DNA of 64,000 nt, from positions 186,001 to 250,000 of the forward strand of contig NZ_LBCQ02000011.1 in assembly GCF_001014615.2 (NCBI RefSeq). Reading direction: 5' to 3'. The notes below the pieces were generated by a model. The model ran no database searches, was not told the origin of the DNA, and saw nothing but the letters and a program-made list of their open reading frames with translations. Both the position numbers and the translations under genes were made by a program. Source of the stretch: Aquamicrobium sp. LC103 (lineage in GTDB: Bacteria > Pseudomonadota > Alphaproteobacteria > Rhizobiales > Rhizobiaceae). Positions 35,777-44,411 of this stretch are shown here, piece by piece (the first letter of the stretch is position 1; every line of letters starts with the position of its first letter).

Positions 35777-38500
35777 ATGCGGCTTGTCGCTCAAGCTCCC
35801 GCAGTGCCCAATCGGCATTCGAGAGAAAATTTTCGTTCGTTCAAAAAAGCGCTGCTGGCTTCGGCAGCGCTGATCGTTCCCGCTTTGCCTGCCTCGCAGG
35901 CGTTGGCCGCCTGCGACCTGACGCCGACAGCCGGCAACAGCGTCTATATCTGCGACAGCGGCACCAGCGGCGCACTGACGGATCTGGATGGCAACAACAG
36001 CCTGACCATGCCCGAAAGCGGCAGCGGCACGATCGATGGAAACGTCGTCTTTGGTCCGGGCGCCGACACGGTCATAATCCATTCCGGCACCATCAACGGC
36101 AATGTCCAGCAGGGCGCCGGCATCGACGATTTCCAGATGACCGGCGGTCAGATCCAGTCGCTGAACCAGGGCGATGCGCTGGACACCTTCCTGATGTCGG
36201 GTGGTCGCATCGTCGACTTCTTCGACGACGGCGACCGCGCCGTCATGACCGGCGGTCGCATCGGCCGCGTCAACATGAAGCTCGACAAGAACTACTTCAA
36301 CATGTCGGGCGGCACGATCGATCGCAACCTGGTGACCGGCTTCGATGAAGATACGATCATCATCTCCGGCGGCACGATCGGCGGCAACATCAGCGTCAGC
36401 GGCGGCAACGATACCGTGACCGTGACCGGCGGCTCGATCGGCGGCGACGTCCTGATGAGCTTCGGCGAGGACAGCTTCACCTGGGACGGCGGCGGCATCA
36501 TCTACGGCAATGTCGATCTGGGTGGCGACAACGACACCGCGTCGCTCAGCAATTTGACCGACGCCCATATCGGCGCGACCAAGACGGTCAATGGCGGGCT
36601 CGGTACCGACGCCTTGACGCTCGAAAACGTCAAGACCGGCGGCGTAGGCCGTTTCGACAATTGGGAGACGATCGATCTCACCAACGACACGCGGCTCACA
36701 TTCGACGACACGCTGGTTCTAGGCGACAGCGGCACCGGAACGGGCACGCTGACGGTGGATGCCGCGAGCACGATCTATGGCGGCGGCGCGAATGGCGGGA
36801 TCTCGGCCTTCGACGCCGGCCAGCTGGCCGAAGTGTTCAATTCGGGCCGCATCGACCTGACCAATGGTGGCGACAGCACCTCCGACACCTTCACGATCGC
36901 CGGCAACTACACCGGCGACAACGGCCTCCTGTTCCTCAACACCGTGCTTGGCGACGATTCCTCGGCCTCCGACAAGCTGGTGATCGACGGCGGCGCGGCT
37001 TCCGGAACGACCGGGCTGAGCGTCATCAATGCCGGCGGCGCGGGCGCCGCGACCACGCAGGACGGCATCATGGTCGTCGAAACGGTCAATGGTGGAACCA
37101 CCGCCGGCGGCGCCTTCGCCCTCAACAGCCGCGTGGCCGCGGGAGCTTTCGAGTACTATCTCTTCAAGGGCGGCGTCTCCGACAACACCGAGGAAAATTG
37201 GTACCTGCGCTCGACGCTGGTGCCCGACACCACCGCCGCTCCTGCGCCGGACCCGGTGACGCCAACCCCTCCCGAGCCTCAGCCGGAGGAGCCGGAGACA
37301 GTGGCGCCACCGCCGCCGCCCGCGCAGGATCCGCCGCCGCTGGAGGTTGATCCGGACGATCCGGATCCTCAGACCTCCCCCGACGGCGTCGAGGTGACCG
37401 ATCCGGAGCCGGAAGCTCCACCGCCGGCACCGCCGGCCGATCCGGCCAGCCCGCCGCCGCCTCCGCCGGACGTGCCGACCGCTCCGGCGCCTCTGCCGGG
37501 CAGTGCGACGACCCCGCCGACGCCGGGCGCGACGCCGGTCGTCGCCGAGGTGGTGCCCCTCTACCGCGTCGAGGTGCCGGTCTATTCGGCCGTGCCGCCT
37601 GTGGCTCATCACCTCGGCCTGGCGACGCTCGGCACCTTCCACGAGCGCCGTGGCGAGCAGTCGCTGCTCAACGGCGCCGCCGGCTACCTGCCGACGAGCT
37701 GGGGTCGCATCTTCGGTCAGGACATCGAGATGGAGTGGGAAGGAACCGTCGCCCCCGGGTTCGACGGCAACCTCTTCGGCTTCCAGGCCGGGCAGGATAT
37801 CTACGGTTGGGAGTCCGACGGTGGCCATTTCGACCGGGCCGGCCTGTTCGTCGCCTATACGAGCATGAGCGGCGACATCAAGGGGCAGGCGCTCGGCTGG
37901 AACAATCTCGCCGTCGGCGATCTCGACATCCACGGCACCAGCTTCGGCGGCTACTGGACCCATATCGGACCGCAGGGCTGGTATCTGGATGGCGTTGCGA
38001 TGGCAACCTGGTTCGGGGGCGATGCGACGTCGAGCTCCGGGCAGAGCATCGACATCGACGGCACCGGCGTGACGCTGTCGCTCGAGGGCGGCTATCCGTT
38101 CCAGCTCTCGCCGCAATGGGTGCTGGAGCCGCAGGCGCAACTGATCTGGCAGCACCTGTCGCTCGATGACACCGCCGACAGCTTCTCGTCGATCTCCTTC
38201 GATGCAGACGACGCGGTGACTGGTCGGGTCGGGCTGCGATTGCAGGGCAATTACGATACCTTCCAGCCCTATCTGAAGGCGAATCTCTGGCACAATTTCT
38301 CTTCCGACCAGACGATCAACTTCGACGGCGATCCAATTCTGACCGAAATGGGCGGAACCTCGCTCGAGTTCGGCGGCGGCGTCATCGCCAAGCTGAGCGA
38401 GAACGTCAGCCTTTTCGCGACCGCGGACTACACCACCAATCTCGGTGGCGAGAAGACGCGGGTGTTCGAGGGCAATGTCGGCCTCTCGGTCAAATGGTGA
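35777..38500 (+). CDS. Type Va autotransporter with beta-solenoid passenger
   Basis: This 907-residue protein has an extended signal peptide (about 1-43, ending PASQALA, after a basic stretch RHSRENFRSFKK). The passenger (about 45-480) contains about eight 20-residue repeats. A proline-rich linker (about 487-590) is followed by a C-terminal 12-strand autotransporter barrel (about 640-907; FHERRGEQSLL, WGRIFGQD, final aromatic VGLSVKW). The ATG at 35777 has GAGAGG six bases upstream. No protease triad is visible, so an adhesin-like role fits. A strong hairpin follows the stop. Confidence 0.92.
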   Translation: MRLVAQAPAVPNRHSRENFRSFKKALLASAALIVPALPASQALAACDLTPTAGNSVYICDSGTSGALTDLDGNNSLTMPESGSGTIDGNVVFGPGADTVIIHSGTINGNVQQGAGIDDFQMTGGQIQSLNQGDALDTFLMSGGRIVDFFDDGDRAVMTGGRIGRVNMKLDKNYFNMSGGTIDRNLVTGFDEDTIIISGGTIGGNISVSGGNDTVTVTGGSIGGDVLMSFGEDSFTWDGGGIIYGNVDLGGDNDTASLSNLTDAHIGATKTVNGGLGTDALTLENVKTGGVGRFDNWETIDLTNDTRLTFDDTLVLGDSGTGTGTLTVDAASTIYGGGANGGISAFDAGQLAEVFNSGRIDLTNGGDSTSDTFTIAGNYTGDNGLLFLNTVLGDDSSASDKLVIDGGAASGTTGLSVINAGGAGAATTQDGIMVVETVNGGTTAGGAFALNSRVAAGAFEYYLFKGGVSDNTEENWYLRSTLVPDTTAAPAPDPVTPTPPEPQPEEPETVAPPPPPAQDPPPLEVDPDDPDPQTSPDGVEVTDPEPEAPPPAPPADPASPPPPPPDVPTAPAPLPGSATTPPTPGATPVVAEVVPLYRVEVPVYSAVPPVAHHLGLATLGTFHERRGEQSLLNGAAGYLPTSWGRIFGQDIEMEWEGTVAPGFDGNLFGFQAGQDIYGWESDGGHFDRAGLFVAYTSMSGDIKGQALGWNNLAVGDLDIHGTSFGGYWTHIGPQGWYLDGVAMATWFGGDATSSSGQSIDIDGTGVTLSLEGGYPFQLSPQWVLEPQAQLIWQHLSLDDTADSFSSISFDADDAVTGRVGLRLQGNYDTFQPYLKANLWHNFSSDQTINFDGDPILTEMGGTSLEFGGGVIAKLSENVSLFATADYTTNLGGEKTRVFEGNVGLSVKW
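36038..36540 (+). repeat. About eight tandem 20-residue solenoid repeats in autotransporter passenger
   Basis: Each unit follows GxDxxxxxGGxIxGNVxxx, for example GADTVIIHSGTINGNVQQ, FDEDTIIISGGTIGGNISVS and GGNDTVTVTGGSIGGDVLMS. Spacing is about 60 bp. The last clear unit contains GDNDTASLSNLT. Regular GG and N positions are as expected for a beta-helix with stacked loops. Confidence 0.75.
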
Positions 38501-38506
38501 TCTGAG

Positions 38507-38534
38507 CTGGCTCCGGCCTCCGGGCCGGAGCCAG
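38507..38534 (+). terminator. Hairpin after autotransporter
   Basis: CTGGCTCCGGC (38507-38517) and GCCGGAGCCAG (38524-38534) form an 11-bp perfect stem with a 6-base loop, starting seven bases after the autotransporter stop. No T-run follows, so this may be a Rho-assisted or 3'-end-protecting hairpin. Confidence 0.6.
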
Positions 38535-38685
38535 CCTCTCGGCGGATGGCCGATCCATTTCCGTCCGTAGGGCCTGCATTGAAGACAATCCCGGTCTGCT
38601 TTTTGGCCTTGTTCGGTCATCCTCTCCAACAGGAAAAGATGCCGTGCCGCCGGCTCGGAGCGGTCCTTCCCTTAGGATTTCGTCG

Positions 38686-39105
38686 CTATTCGCTGACCGC
38701 CGCCTTGGCAAAGCACTCGGCCACCGACCTTGGCGTGCCGAGCTTTTCGGCCCACCGGACCAGTTCGGGAGTTTCGCTCTCGTCGGCCATGCCGCCCCAG
38801 ACCTCTTCGAACCTTGGTTTCCCGTCCACGATTTTGAAGAAGAAATAGCCAGGATCGGCGATCGGCACATCCGCGTACACGACGCTCCATGAAGCAGCTT
38901 CCATGAAGGTATGGATTTCCACCTTCGATGCGGCGACCTTCGCGTCGAGCGAATGGGCAACGAGCGTTGAGTAGGTTGCCTTGCGCTCAGGGGTGAGCGC
39001 GGTGTCGACACCCTTGCATGACAGGTTCGCCGAGGAATGCGAAACGCTGCCCAGGAGCGCGATGGTGGTAGCCAAGGCTGTACGTCGAAATCGGGGAGAC
39101 ATCAT
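38686..39105 (-). CDS. Small secreted protein, function unknown
   Basis: This 139-residue protein has a clear signal peptide (FRRTALATTIALLGSVSHSSA). The mature part (NLSCKGVDTALTPERKATYSTLVAH, WSVVYADVPIADPGYFFFKIVDGKPRFEEVWGGMADESETPELVRWAEKLG) begins with a cysteine and contains a second near the C-terminus (AECFAKA), which may form a disulfide. I do not recognise a named family. The ATG at 39105 has GAGG upstream. It is convergent with the autotransporter gene. Confidence 0.75.
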   Translation of the reverse strand: MMSPRFRRTALATTIALLGSVSHSSANLSCKGVDTALTPERKATYSTLVAHSLDAKVAASKVEIHTFMEAASWSVVYADVPIADPGYFFFKIVDGKPRFEEVWGGMADESETPELVRWAEKLGTPRSVAECFAKAAVSE

Positions 39106-39718
39106 AATCCTCGTGGTTGGCCGAGCCCCACCGCGCACAACCTAGCCGCGATTTCCCCAGCCTGCAACGAGGCCGCGAATGGCGCCTTGACGATTATCCA
39201 GCGATTTCATCGCCCATGGCCGCGTGGGGCGTAGGGGCGATGCCGCTCGATTCGCACCGCGACGGTGCGTCGCGCATGACGCCCTTCCGCCATTGCCATC
39301 CGCGATCTACTAAAGACGATCCGGGCCGCCGGCGCATGACGCGTCACCTCCGCAATCCGCGGGGCACAGGCAAGCAGGCTTCAATAAAATTCGGGATGAC
39401 GACACTTCTCCTCGACATGGCGGGGACAATGAGCTTTTTTAGACCCATGGGGCGTGGGAAAATCAGCGGCGGCGCCAAAGCCGCCCGCACAGCAAGTCTA
39501 TTGTTTTCTCCAGCGGCGGATCGGCGGCGGCCGTTTGCTCGCGCGACCGCCAGGGCGTTCCGGCGCGGGCTGCCGCGACATGCCGCCACGCCCAGACATT
39601 CGGCAATTAGAGGGTATCGCGACGAGCCTGACCGTTCGTCGCCATCTCGCCAAAGTGGATTTCTACGACTTGGACCGCACTGGCGGGAACAGGAGCAAAC
39701 ACCGATGAAAGGATCTTG
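39106..39718. other. 613-bp intergenic region, no gene supported
   Basis: Several overlapping frames on both strands are all Arg/Pro-rich and without ribosome sites. The stretch around 39380-39400 (AAAATTCGGGATGACGAC) looks like part of a common rhizobial intergenic repeat. AAAGGA just before the YbhN-type start marks that gene's ribosome site. No promoter pair is convincing. Confidence 0.5.
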
Positions 39719-40735
39719 ATGGCGTTCAAGAAGTATATCTGGCCCGTGGTCGGGCTGTGTGCCGTCGCCTTCTCCATCTGGCTGCTTTATCACGAGCTGC
39801 GTGGACTATCGCTCGACGAGGTCATGGACAGCCTCTCGGCGATCCCGACTCACAACTGGGTACTGTCCGCCCTCGCGACCCTCGTCGCCTATGGCGCGCT
39901 TGCCGGATATGATCACATAGCCCTCCTGCACCTGCGTAAGCGGGTCCATTGGCTCTTCATCACCGTCTGTTCCTTCACCACATATGCGCTTTCGCACAAT
40001 ATCGGCGCCTCCGTCTTTTCCGGCGCCGTGGTGCGCTACCGCGCCTACACCTCGCAGGGTTTGAGCGCGCGCGAGGTCGGCATCCTCGTCGCCTTCTGCT
40101 CCTTCACCTTCGCGCTGGGAACGATCCTGCTCACCGGCCTGGTGCTGGTGATCCAGCCCGAGATCACCGAGCGTTTCGTGGATATTCTTCCCGTGGAGGC
40201 CTCGGCGACGACCGGCTATCTTCTGCTGGGGCTGGTCGCGCTCTACGTGCTGGGAAGCTGGCTGGGCTTCAAGCCGCTGAAGATCGGCTCCTTCGAGCTT
40301 CAATATCCGCGTCTGCCGATCGTCGCCCGGCAATTGATCATCGGTCCGCTGGAACTGGTCGGCGCTGCGGCGATCGTCTATTTCGCGCTTCCGGAAGCCG
40401 GGAATCCGGGCTTCATCATCGTGCTCGGCATCTTCCTGGTTTCGTTCTCGGTGGCGCTGATCTCGCATGCGCCTGGCGGCCTCGGGGTGCTCGAGCTGGT
40501 CTTCCTCACCGGCCTGCCGGACATGGAGCCGGTGGACGTGCTCGCCGCGCTGGTGGTTTTCCGGCTGTTCTATCTGATCATCCCGTTCGTCGTCGCCCTT
40601 TTCGTCATCCTCTTCTTCGAGCGCTCGCAGCTTTCGCGCTCCGAGAAACAGCTTCTGAGGGGGAATCAGGAACCGAACAGCGAGGAGATGCCGCGCCCGG
40701 CCGAGAATGCGAGCCAGGCGAGCACCGAGAAATAG
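39719..40735 (+). CDS. YbhN/UPF0104-family flippase-like membrane protein
   Basis: This 338-residue integral membrane protein of the lysylphosphatidylglycerol synthase TM (AglD/YbhN) family has about eight hydrophobic segments. Motifs include YGALAGYDHIAL, SHNIGASVFSGAVVRYRAY and SHAPGGLGVLELVFL, which fit the family. The catalytic cytoplasmic domain of MprF is absent. Members are linked to lipid or glycolipid handling. The ATG at 39719 has AAAGGA upstream. The last 70 bp overlap the 3' end of the opposite ExoD-like gene. Confidence 0.88.
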   Translation: MAFKKYIWPVVGLCAVAFSIWLLYHELRGLSLDEVMDSLSAIPTHNWVLSALATLVAYGALAGYDHIALLHLRKRVHWLFITVCSFTTYALSHNIGASVFSGAVVRYRAYTSQGLSAREVGILVAFCSFTFALGTILLTGLVLVIQPEITERFVDILPVEASATTGYLLLGLVALYVLGSWLGFKPLKIGSFELQYPRLPIVARQLIIGPLELVGAAAIVYFALPEAGNPGFIIVLGIFLVSFSVALISHAPGGLGVLELVFLTGLPDMEPVDVLAALVVFRLFYLIIPFVVALFVILFFERSQLSRSEKQLLRGNQEPNSEEMPRPAENASQASTEK

Positions 40736-41304
40736 ATGATGGTGGCGACGAACATCACATAGCCGAGCAGGACGAATATGCCGTCGCGCTGCGATATGCC
40801 GGCGGCCATGAAGAGGATGCCGAGCGCAGGCAGGGTGTTGGAGAACGGCACCAGCCCAAGCGGGAAAAGCAGCAGCACGCCGCCAAGGCACAAGGCGAGG
40901 CCGTTCAGCCGGTTCACGAAGGCGCCCTCGGTGAAGGCGGAGATGCGCGGGCGGATCACCCGGTCGATGCGATGCACTGTCTGCAGGCCCTTGTTCAAGA
41001 CCGGAACCAGCTTGCTCGCCTCGATCTCCCTGTCGAGCAGCCGGCGCGGGAACCACGGCAGGCGGTTCATCACGATGCCGATGCTGATGAGGATGATCGC
41101 GGCGCCGAAGACCGTGCTGACACCGGGAATCGACACCGGCAGCAGGAACGGGATGGTCAAGAGGGCGCACAGGAGGAGCAGGCCCTGCTCTCCGACCAGC
41201 TCGAGGAGCCGTCTCAACGTCACGGTGTCGCCCTCGATGGAATCGATCGCGTTCGCCAAGGTGGCGCTCAGCCTGTCCGGCGTGTCCTTGAATTGGAGCG
41301 GCAT
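40666..41304 (-). CDS. ExoD-family exopolysaccharide synthesis membrane protein
   Basis: This 212-residue protein matches the ExoD family: LRRLLELVGEQGLLLLCALLTIPFLLPVSIPGVSTVFGAAIIL, then RLPWFPRRLLDREI, LCLGGVLLLFPLGLVPFSNTLPALGILFMAAGISQRDGIFVLLGYV. ExoD is needed for exopolysaccharide production and alkali tolerance in S. meliloti. It lies just downstream of the pha antiporter genes on the same strand, which fits the alkali link. I chose the ATG at 41304 (MPLQFKD); the longer frame overlaps the phaG region. Confidence 0.87.
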   Translation of the reverse strand: MPLQFKDTPDRLSATLANAIDSIEGDTVTLRRLLELVGEQGLLLLCALLTIPFLLPVSIPGVSTVFGAAIILISIGIVMNRLPWFPRRLLDREIEASKLVPVLNKGLQTVHRIDRVIRPRISAFTEGAFVNRLNGLALCLGGVLLLFPLGLVPFSNTLPALGILFMAAGISQRDGIFVLLGYVMFVATIIYFSVLAWLAFSAGRGISSLFGS

Positions 41305-41311
41305 GCGCCTT

Positions 41312-41686
41312 CTATCTTCCGATGTCGTTAGCGTCTTCGAGAATGTCCGATTCCGGGGCGTTTTCATTTCCCTCGGAACGGTCGCGATAGAGTGTCGCGC
41401 GCCCAAGCAGCATCAATGTGACGGGCGTCGTCACCGTGATGAAGATGCCGACGATGATCTCGTGCACCACCAGCCTCAGTTCGAGGGCCGTGAAGAAGAT
41501 CATCGAGGCCATGACGACGCCGGCAAGGCCCCAGCTCGAGCCGAGCGTCGGCGCATGGATGCGGTCGTAGAAGCTGTTGAGCCGCGCGAGACCGATCGAT
41601 CCCGTCAGGGCGAGCCCGGCGCCGAGAAGCAGGAAGAAGGCGACGATGAGGGCGATCCAGAGCGGCAGGTCGACGGCGTGGCTCAT
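41312..41686 (-). CDS. phaG: Na+(K+)/H+ antiporter subunit G
   Basis: This 124-residue protein has three membrane helices (ALIVAFFLLLGAGLALTGSIGLARLNSFYDRIHAPTLGSSWGLAGVVMASMIFF). The RLNSFYDRIHAPTLGSSWG block is the MnhG/PhaG signature. Its start overlaps the phaF stop by 4 bp. It is the last gene of the operon and ends seven bases before the ExoD-like start. Confidence 0.93.
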   Translation of the reverse strand: MSHAVDLPLWIALIVAFFLLLGAGLALTGSIGLARLNSFYDRIHAPTLGSSWGLAGVVMASMIFFTALELRLVVHEIIVGIFITVTTPVTLMLLGRATLYRDRSEGNENAPESDILEDANDIGR

Positions 41687-41964
41687 TCGATCACCTCGCC
41701 GCGCATGATGAATTTGGCGAGCGCCACCGTGGCGACGAAGCCGACGACGCCGATGATGAGCGCGGCCTCGAAATAGACCGTGCTTGCCGTCCTGATGCCG
41801 AAGGTGAGCAGAAGCAGCGTCGAATTGACATAGAGCGTGTCGAGCCCGAGCACGCGGTCCTGGGCGCGGGGGCCCACCAGCATGCGGTAGGCTGCAAGCC
41901 CCATCGCTATCGCCAGCGCGACCTGGGCGATGTTGACGGCCCAGGTGAGGATGAGGGCGCTCAT
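41683..41964 (-). CDS. phaF: Na+(K+)/H+ antiporter subunit F
   Basis: This 93-residue protein has three membrane helices; the MnhF/PhaF hallmark is AYRMLVGPRAQDRVLGLDTLYVNS. The longer frame upstream overlaps phaE and is excluded. It overlaps both neighbours by 4 bp (ATGA), as expected for an Mrp-type complex translated in stoichiometric fashion. Confidence 0.93.
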   Translation of the reverse strand: MSALILTWAVNIAQVALAIAMGLAAYRMLVGPRAQDRVLGLDTLYVNSTLLLLTFGIRTASTVYFEAALIIGVVGFVATVALAKFIMRGEVIE

Positions 41965-42446
41965 TCGAAAATCTCCATCAAGAGGTATTCGTAACGGTTC
42001 TTGATAAGCTCGACCCATTCGCTCTCGTCGACGAGGTCGAAGACGTGGATGAGCAACGATCCGTTCGAGGTGTTGTAGTCGAGCCAGGCCGTGCCCGGCG
42101 TGCTGGTGATGATGACCGCCAGGATCGCCAACCCGGTATTGTCGCGCAGATCGAGCGGGATCGTGATGAAGCCGGATCTGCGTTCCCGACGTTTCCCCTG
42201 CAGGATGATCCTCGACACGGCGACGTTCGACCGGATGATATCGTAGAGGACGATGCCGATCAGCTTCGGGATCAGGTCCCAGCGGCGCAGTCTCGGCTTG
42301 GCCGGGTGAAGCGCGGCGAGGCCCTGCGCGGCGAAGAGCGCGATGACGGCCCCCAGCACGAGATGGCCGAGCGAGAACCGGTTGAGCAGCAGCCACATCA
42401 CCAGGAGCGAGGCGGACAATAGCGGATAGGGCAGAACCCGGCTCAT
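41961..42446 (-). CDS. phaE: Na+(K+)/H+ antiporter subunit E
   Basis: The 161-residue product has two N-terminal membrane helices and a soluble C-terminal part. Conserved MnhE features include YDIIRSNVAVSRIIL, GFITIPLDLRDNTGLAILAVIITSTPGTAWLDYN and LLIHVFDL. It overlaps phaD and phaF by 4 bp each. Confidence 0.93.
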   Translation of the reverse strand: MSRVLPYPLLSASLLVMWLLLNRFSLGHLVLGAVIALFAAQGLAALHPAKPRLRRWDLIPKLIGIVLYDIIRSNVAVSRIILQGKRRERRSGFITIPLDLRDNTGLAILAVIITSTPGTAWLDYNTSNGSLLIHVFDLVDESEWVELIKNRYEYLLMEIFE

Positions 42447-44071
42447 TGCTGCGCCTCCCCGTTCGGCACGCCGGCGCGTGGCGCTTCGAACACCCCTTCG
42501 ACATAGGCCTGCGGTGCGTAGAGCGCCTGGGCGGTGGCCTCCATGTACCGCATCACCGGGCCGGCCTGCACGGTGAGCATCAGGCAGAGGAAAAGCAGGA
42601 TGGCGACCGGCGCGATCTCGATCAGGAGGACGCGCGGCACCGTCGCCTCGATCGGGGCCCAGAAGGTGTGGATGCCCGAGCGTGTCATGGCGATCAGCGC
42701 CGACAGGCCTGAAAGGATGAGCAGCATGACGACCCACCACGAGGCGCTGCTGATGGCTCCTCCGTTTCCGAGGCCCTCGGGATTGAACATCGCCGTGAAC
42801 ATGGTGAACTTCGCGACGAAGCCCGAAAGCGGTGGAAGTCCCGCCAGGAGGATGCCGCAGGCGGCGAAGCTTATGCCGAGCACGGCGAGGGTGCCGGGGA
42901 TCGCCACGCCGACCTCGTCCTCTTCCTCCTCCTCGTCGGCGTCGCCGAAGGCTTCCGCCGTCACCGCGAGAACGCTGGCGGCGGCATCCTGCCCGCGCTC
43001 GACGAGCTCGATGAGCAGGAAGAAGGCGCTGATGGTGAGCGTTGAACTGACCAGGTAGAACAGCGCACCCGCTGTCACCCCGACGTTGCCGAGGCCGATC
43101 GCCGCCAGCAGCGTGCCCGACGATACGAGCACCGAATAGCCCGCGAGCCTTCCGAGCGCCTGCGAGGCGAGAACGCCGATCAGCCCGAAGGTCACCGTCG
43201 CCAGCCCGCCGAACAGCAGCACCTGGGAACCGAAGCCCGCGGAGGCGGCCGCCGCGCCACCGAACAGCAACAGCGAAAGCCGCAGGAGGACGTAGATGCC
43301 GACCTTGCTCATGATGGCGAAGATCGCGGCGATCGGGGCGGCGGCGGCCGTGTAGGTCGTCGGCAGCCAGAAGCTCAGCGGCCACATGCCCGCCTTGACG
43401 AGGAAGGCGACGCCGAGCACGGCGGCGCCTGCCTCGAGCAGCATCCGATCACCGTCCGTCACCTCGGGGATCCGGGCGGCGAGGTCGGCCATGTTCAGCG
43501 TGCCGGTGACGCCGTAGATCAGGCTGACGCCGATGAGGAAGAGCAGCGATGCGGCAAGGTTGATGGCGATATAGTGCAGCCCCGCCTTGACGCGCACCGG
43601 GCCCGAACCATGCAGCACGAGGCCGTAGGACGCGGCGAGCATGACCTCGAAGAAGACGAACAGGTTGAACAGGTCGCCGGTCAGGAAGGCGCCGTTTATG
43701 CCCATCAGCAGGAGCTGGAACATGGTGTGGAAGTGTGGACCCGCCTTGGCCCAGCGCGCGAGCGCGAAGACGAGGGCGGCTATGCCCAGCACGCTCGAAA
43801 GCAGCAGCATCAGCGCCGACAATCGATCGAGCACGAGCACGATGGCGAAGGGCGACGGCCAGTTGCCGAGGAGATAGACGCTGTCGCGTGTCGTGTCGGC
43901 GCCGGCATGGCGGACCAGCGCGATCGAAACGACGAGCAGCAGCAGGACCGAGACGATCGAAATCATCGCCTTGCCGAAGCGCTGCCGCTCGTCGAGGAAG
44001 AGCATCAGCGCGCCGGCGACCAGCGGAATGATGATCGGTGCTATGACGAGGTGGGGAGACCAGTAGCTCAT
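42443..44071 (-). CDS. phaD: Na+(K+)/H+ antiporter subunit D (NuoN/NuoM-like)
   Basis: This 542-residue membrane protein resembles complex I subunits NuoM/N, with GINGAFLTGDLFNLFVFFEVMLAASYGLVLHG, VKAGMWPLSFWLPTTYTAAAAPIAAIFA and LAGLPPLSGFVAKF. These hold the proton-channel Lys and Glu residues of the family. An acidic insertion (ADEEEEEDEVG) near residue 390 is unusual. I chose the ATG at 44071, with GGAGCA upstream inside phaC; 44095 is possible. Confidence 0.92.
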   Translation of the reverse strand: MSYWSPHLVIAPIIIPLVAGALMLFLDERQRFGKAMISIVSVLLLLVVSIALVRHAGADTTRDSVYLLGNWPSPFAIVLVLDRLSALMLLLSSVLGIAALVFALARWAKAGPHFHTMFQLLLMGINGAFLTGDLFNLFVFFEVMLAASYGLVLHGSGPVRVKAGLHYIAINLAASLLFLIGVSLIYGVTGTLNMADLAARIPEVTDGDRMLLEAGAAVLGVAFLVKAGMWPLSFWLPTTYTAAAAPIAAIFAIMSKVGIYVLLRLSLLLFGGAAAASAGFGSQVLLFGGLATVTFGLIGVLASQALGRLAGYSVLVSSGTLLAAIGLGNVGVTAGALFYLVSSTLTISAFFLLIELVERGQDAAASVLAVTAEAFGDADEEEEEDEVGVAIPGTLAVLGISFAACGILLAGLPPLSGFVAKFTMFTAMFNPEGLGNGGAISSASWWVVMLLILSGLSALIAMTRSGIHTFWAPIEATVPRVLLIEIAPVAILLFLCLMLTVQAGPVMRYMEATAQALYAPQAYVEGVFEAPRAGVPNGEAQQ

Positions 44072-44072
44072 C

Positions 44073-44411
44073 TCACTGCTCCCGTCCGTCGACATGATCG
44101 GTGCCGGTCAGGCCGCGCGAGGCGAGCAGCACCACGAGGAACAACGCCGTGGTGGCGAAGCCGATGACGATCGCGGTGAGCACGAGGGCCTGCGGGATCG
44201 GGTCGGTGAAGGCGGCCGGGTCCACCGGCACGCCGGGCTCGACCACCGGCGGAACGTTCATTCTCAGCCGGCCCATGCCGAAGATGAAGAGATTGACCGC
44301 GTAGGAAAGCAGCAGCAGGCCGATGATGACCTGGTACGTGCGCGGCCGCAGGAGCAGCCACACGCCCGAACCCGTCATCACGCCTATGCCGATCGCGAGA
44401 ACCAGTTCCAT
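44073..44411 (-). CDS. phaC: Na+(K+)/H+ antiporter subunit C (NuoK-like)
   Basis: The 112-residue, three-helix protein resembles NuoK: VMTGSGVWLLLRPRTYQVIIGLLLLSYAVNLFIFGMG, DPIPQALVLTAIVIGFATTALFLVVLL. The DPxPQALVLTAIVI block is the MnhC signature. It overlaps the phaAB stop by one base. Confidence 0.94.
   Translation of the reverse strand: MELVLAIGIGVMTGSGVWLLLRPRTYQVIIGLLLLSYAVNLFIFGMGRLRMNVPPVVEPGVPVDPAAFTDPIPQALVLTAIVIGFATTALFLVVLLASRGLTGTDHVDGREQ

Noticed and set aside
39117-39719. Long plus-strand frame before the YbhN-type gene
   Set aside because: Arg/Pro-rich composition, no ribosome site, competing frames on both strands; typical high-G+C shadow.
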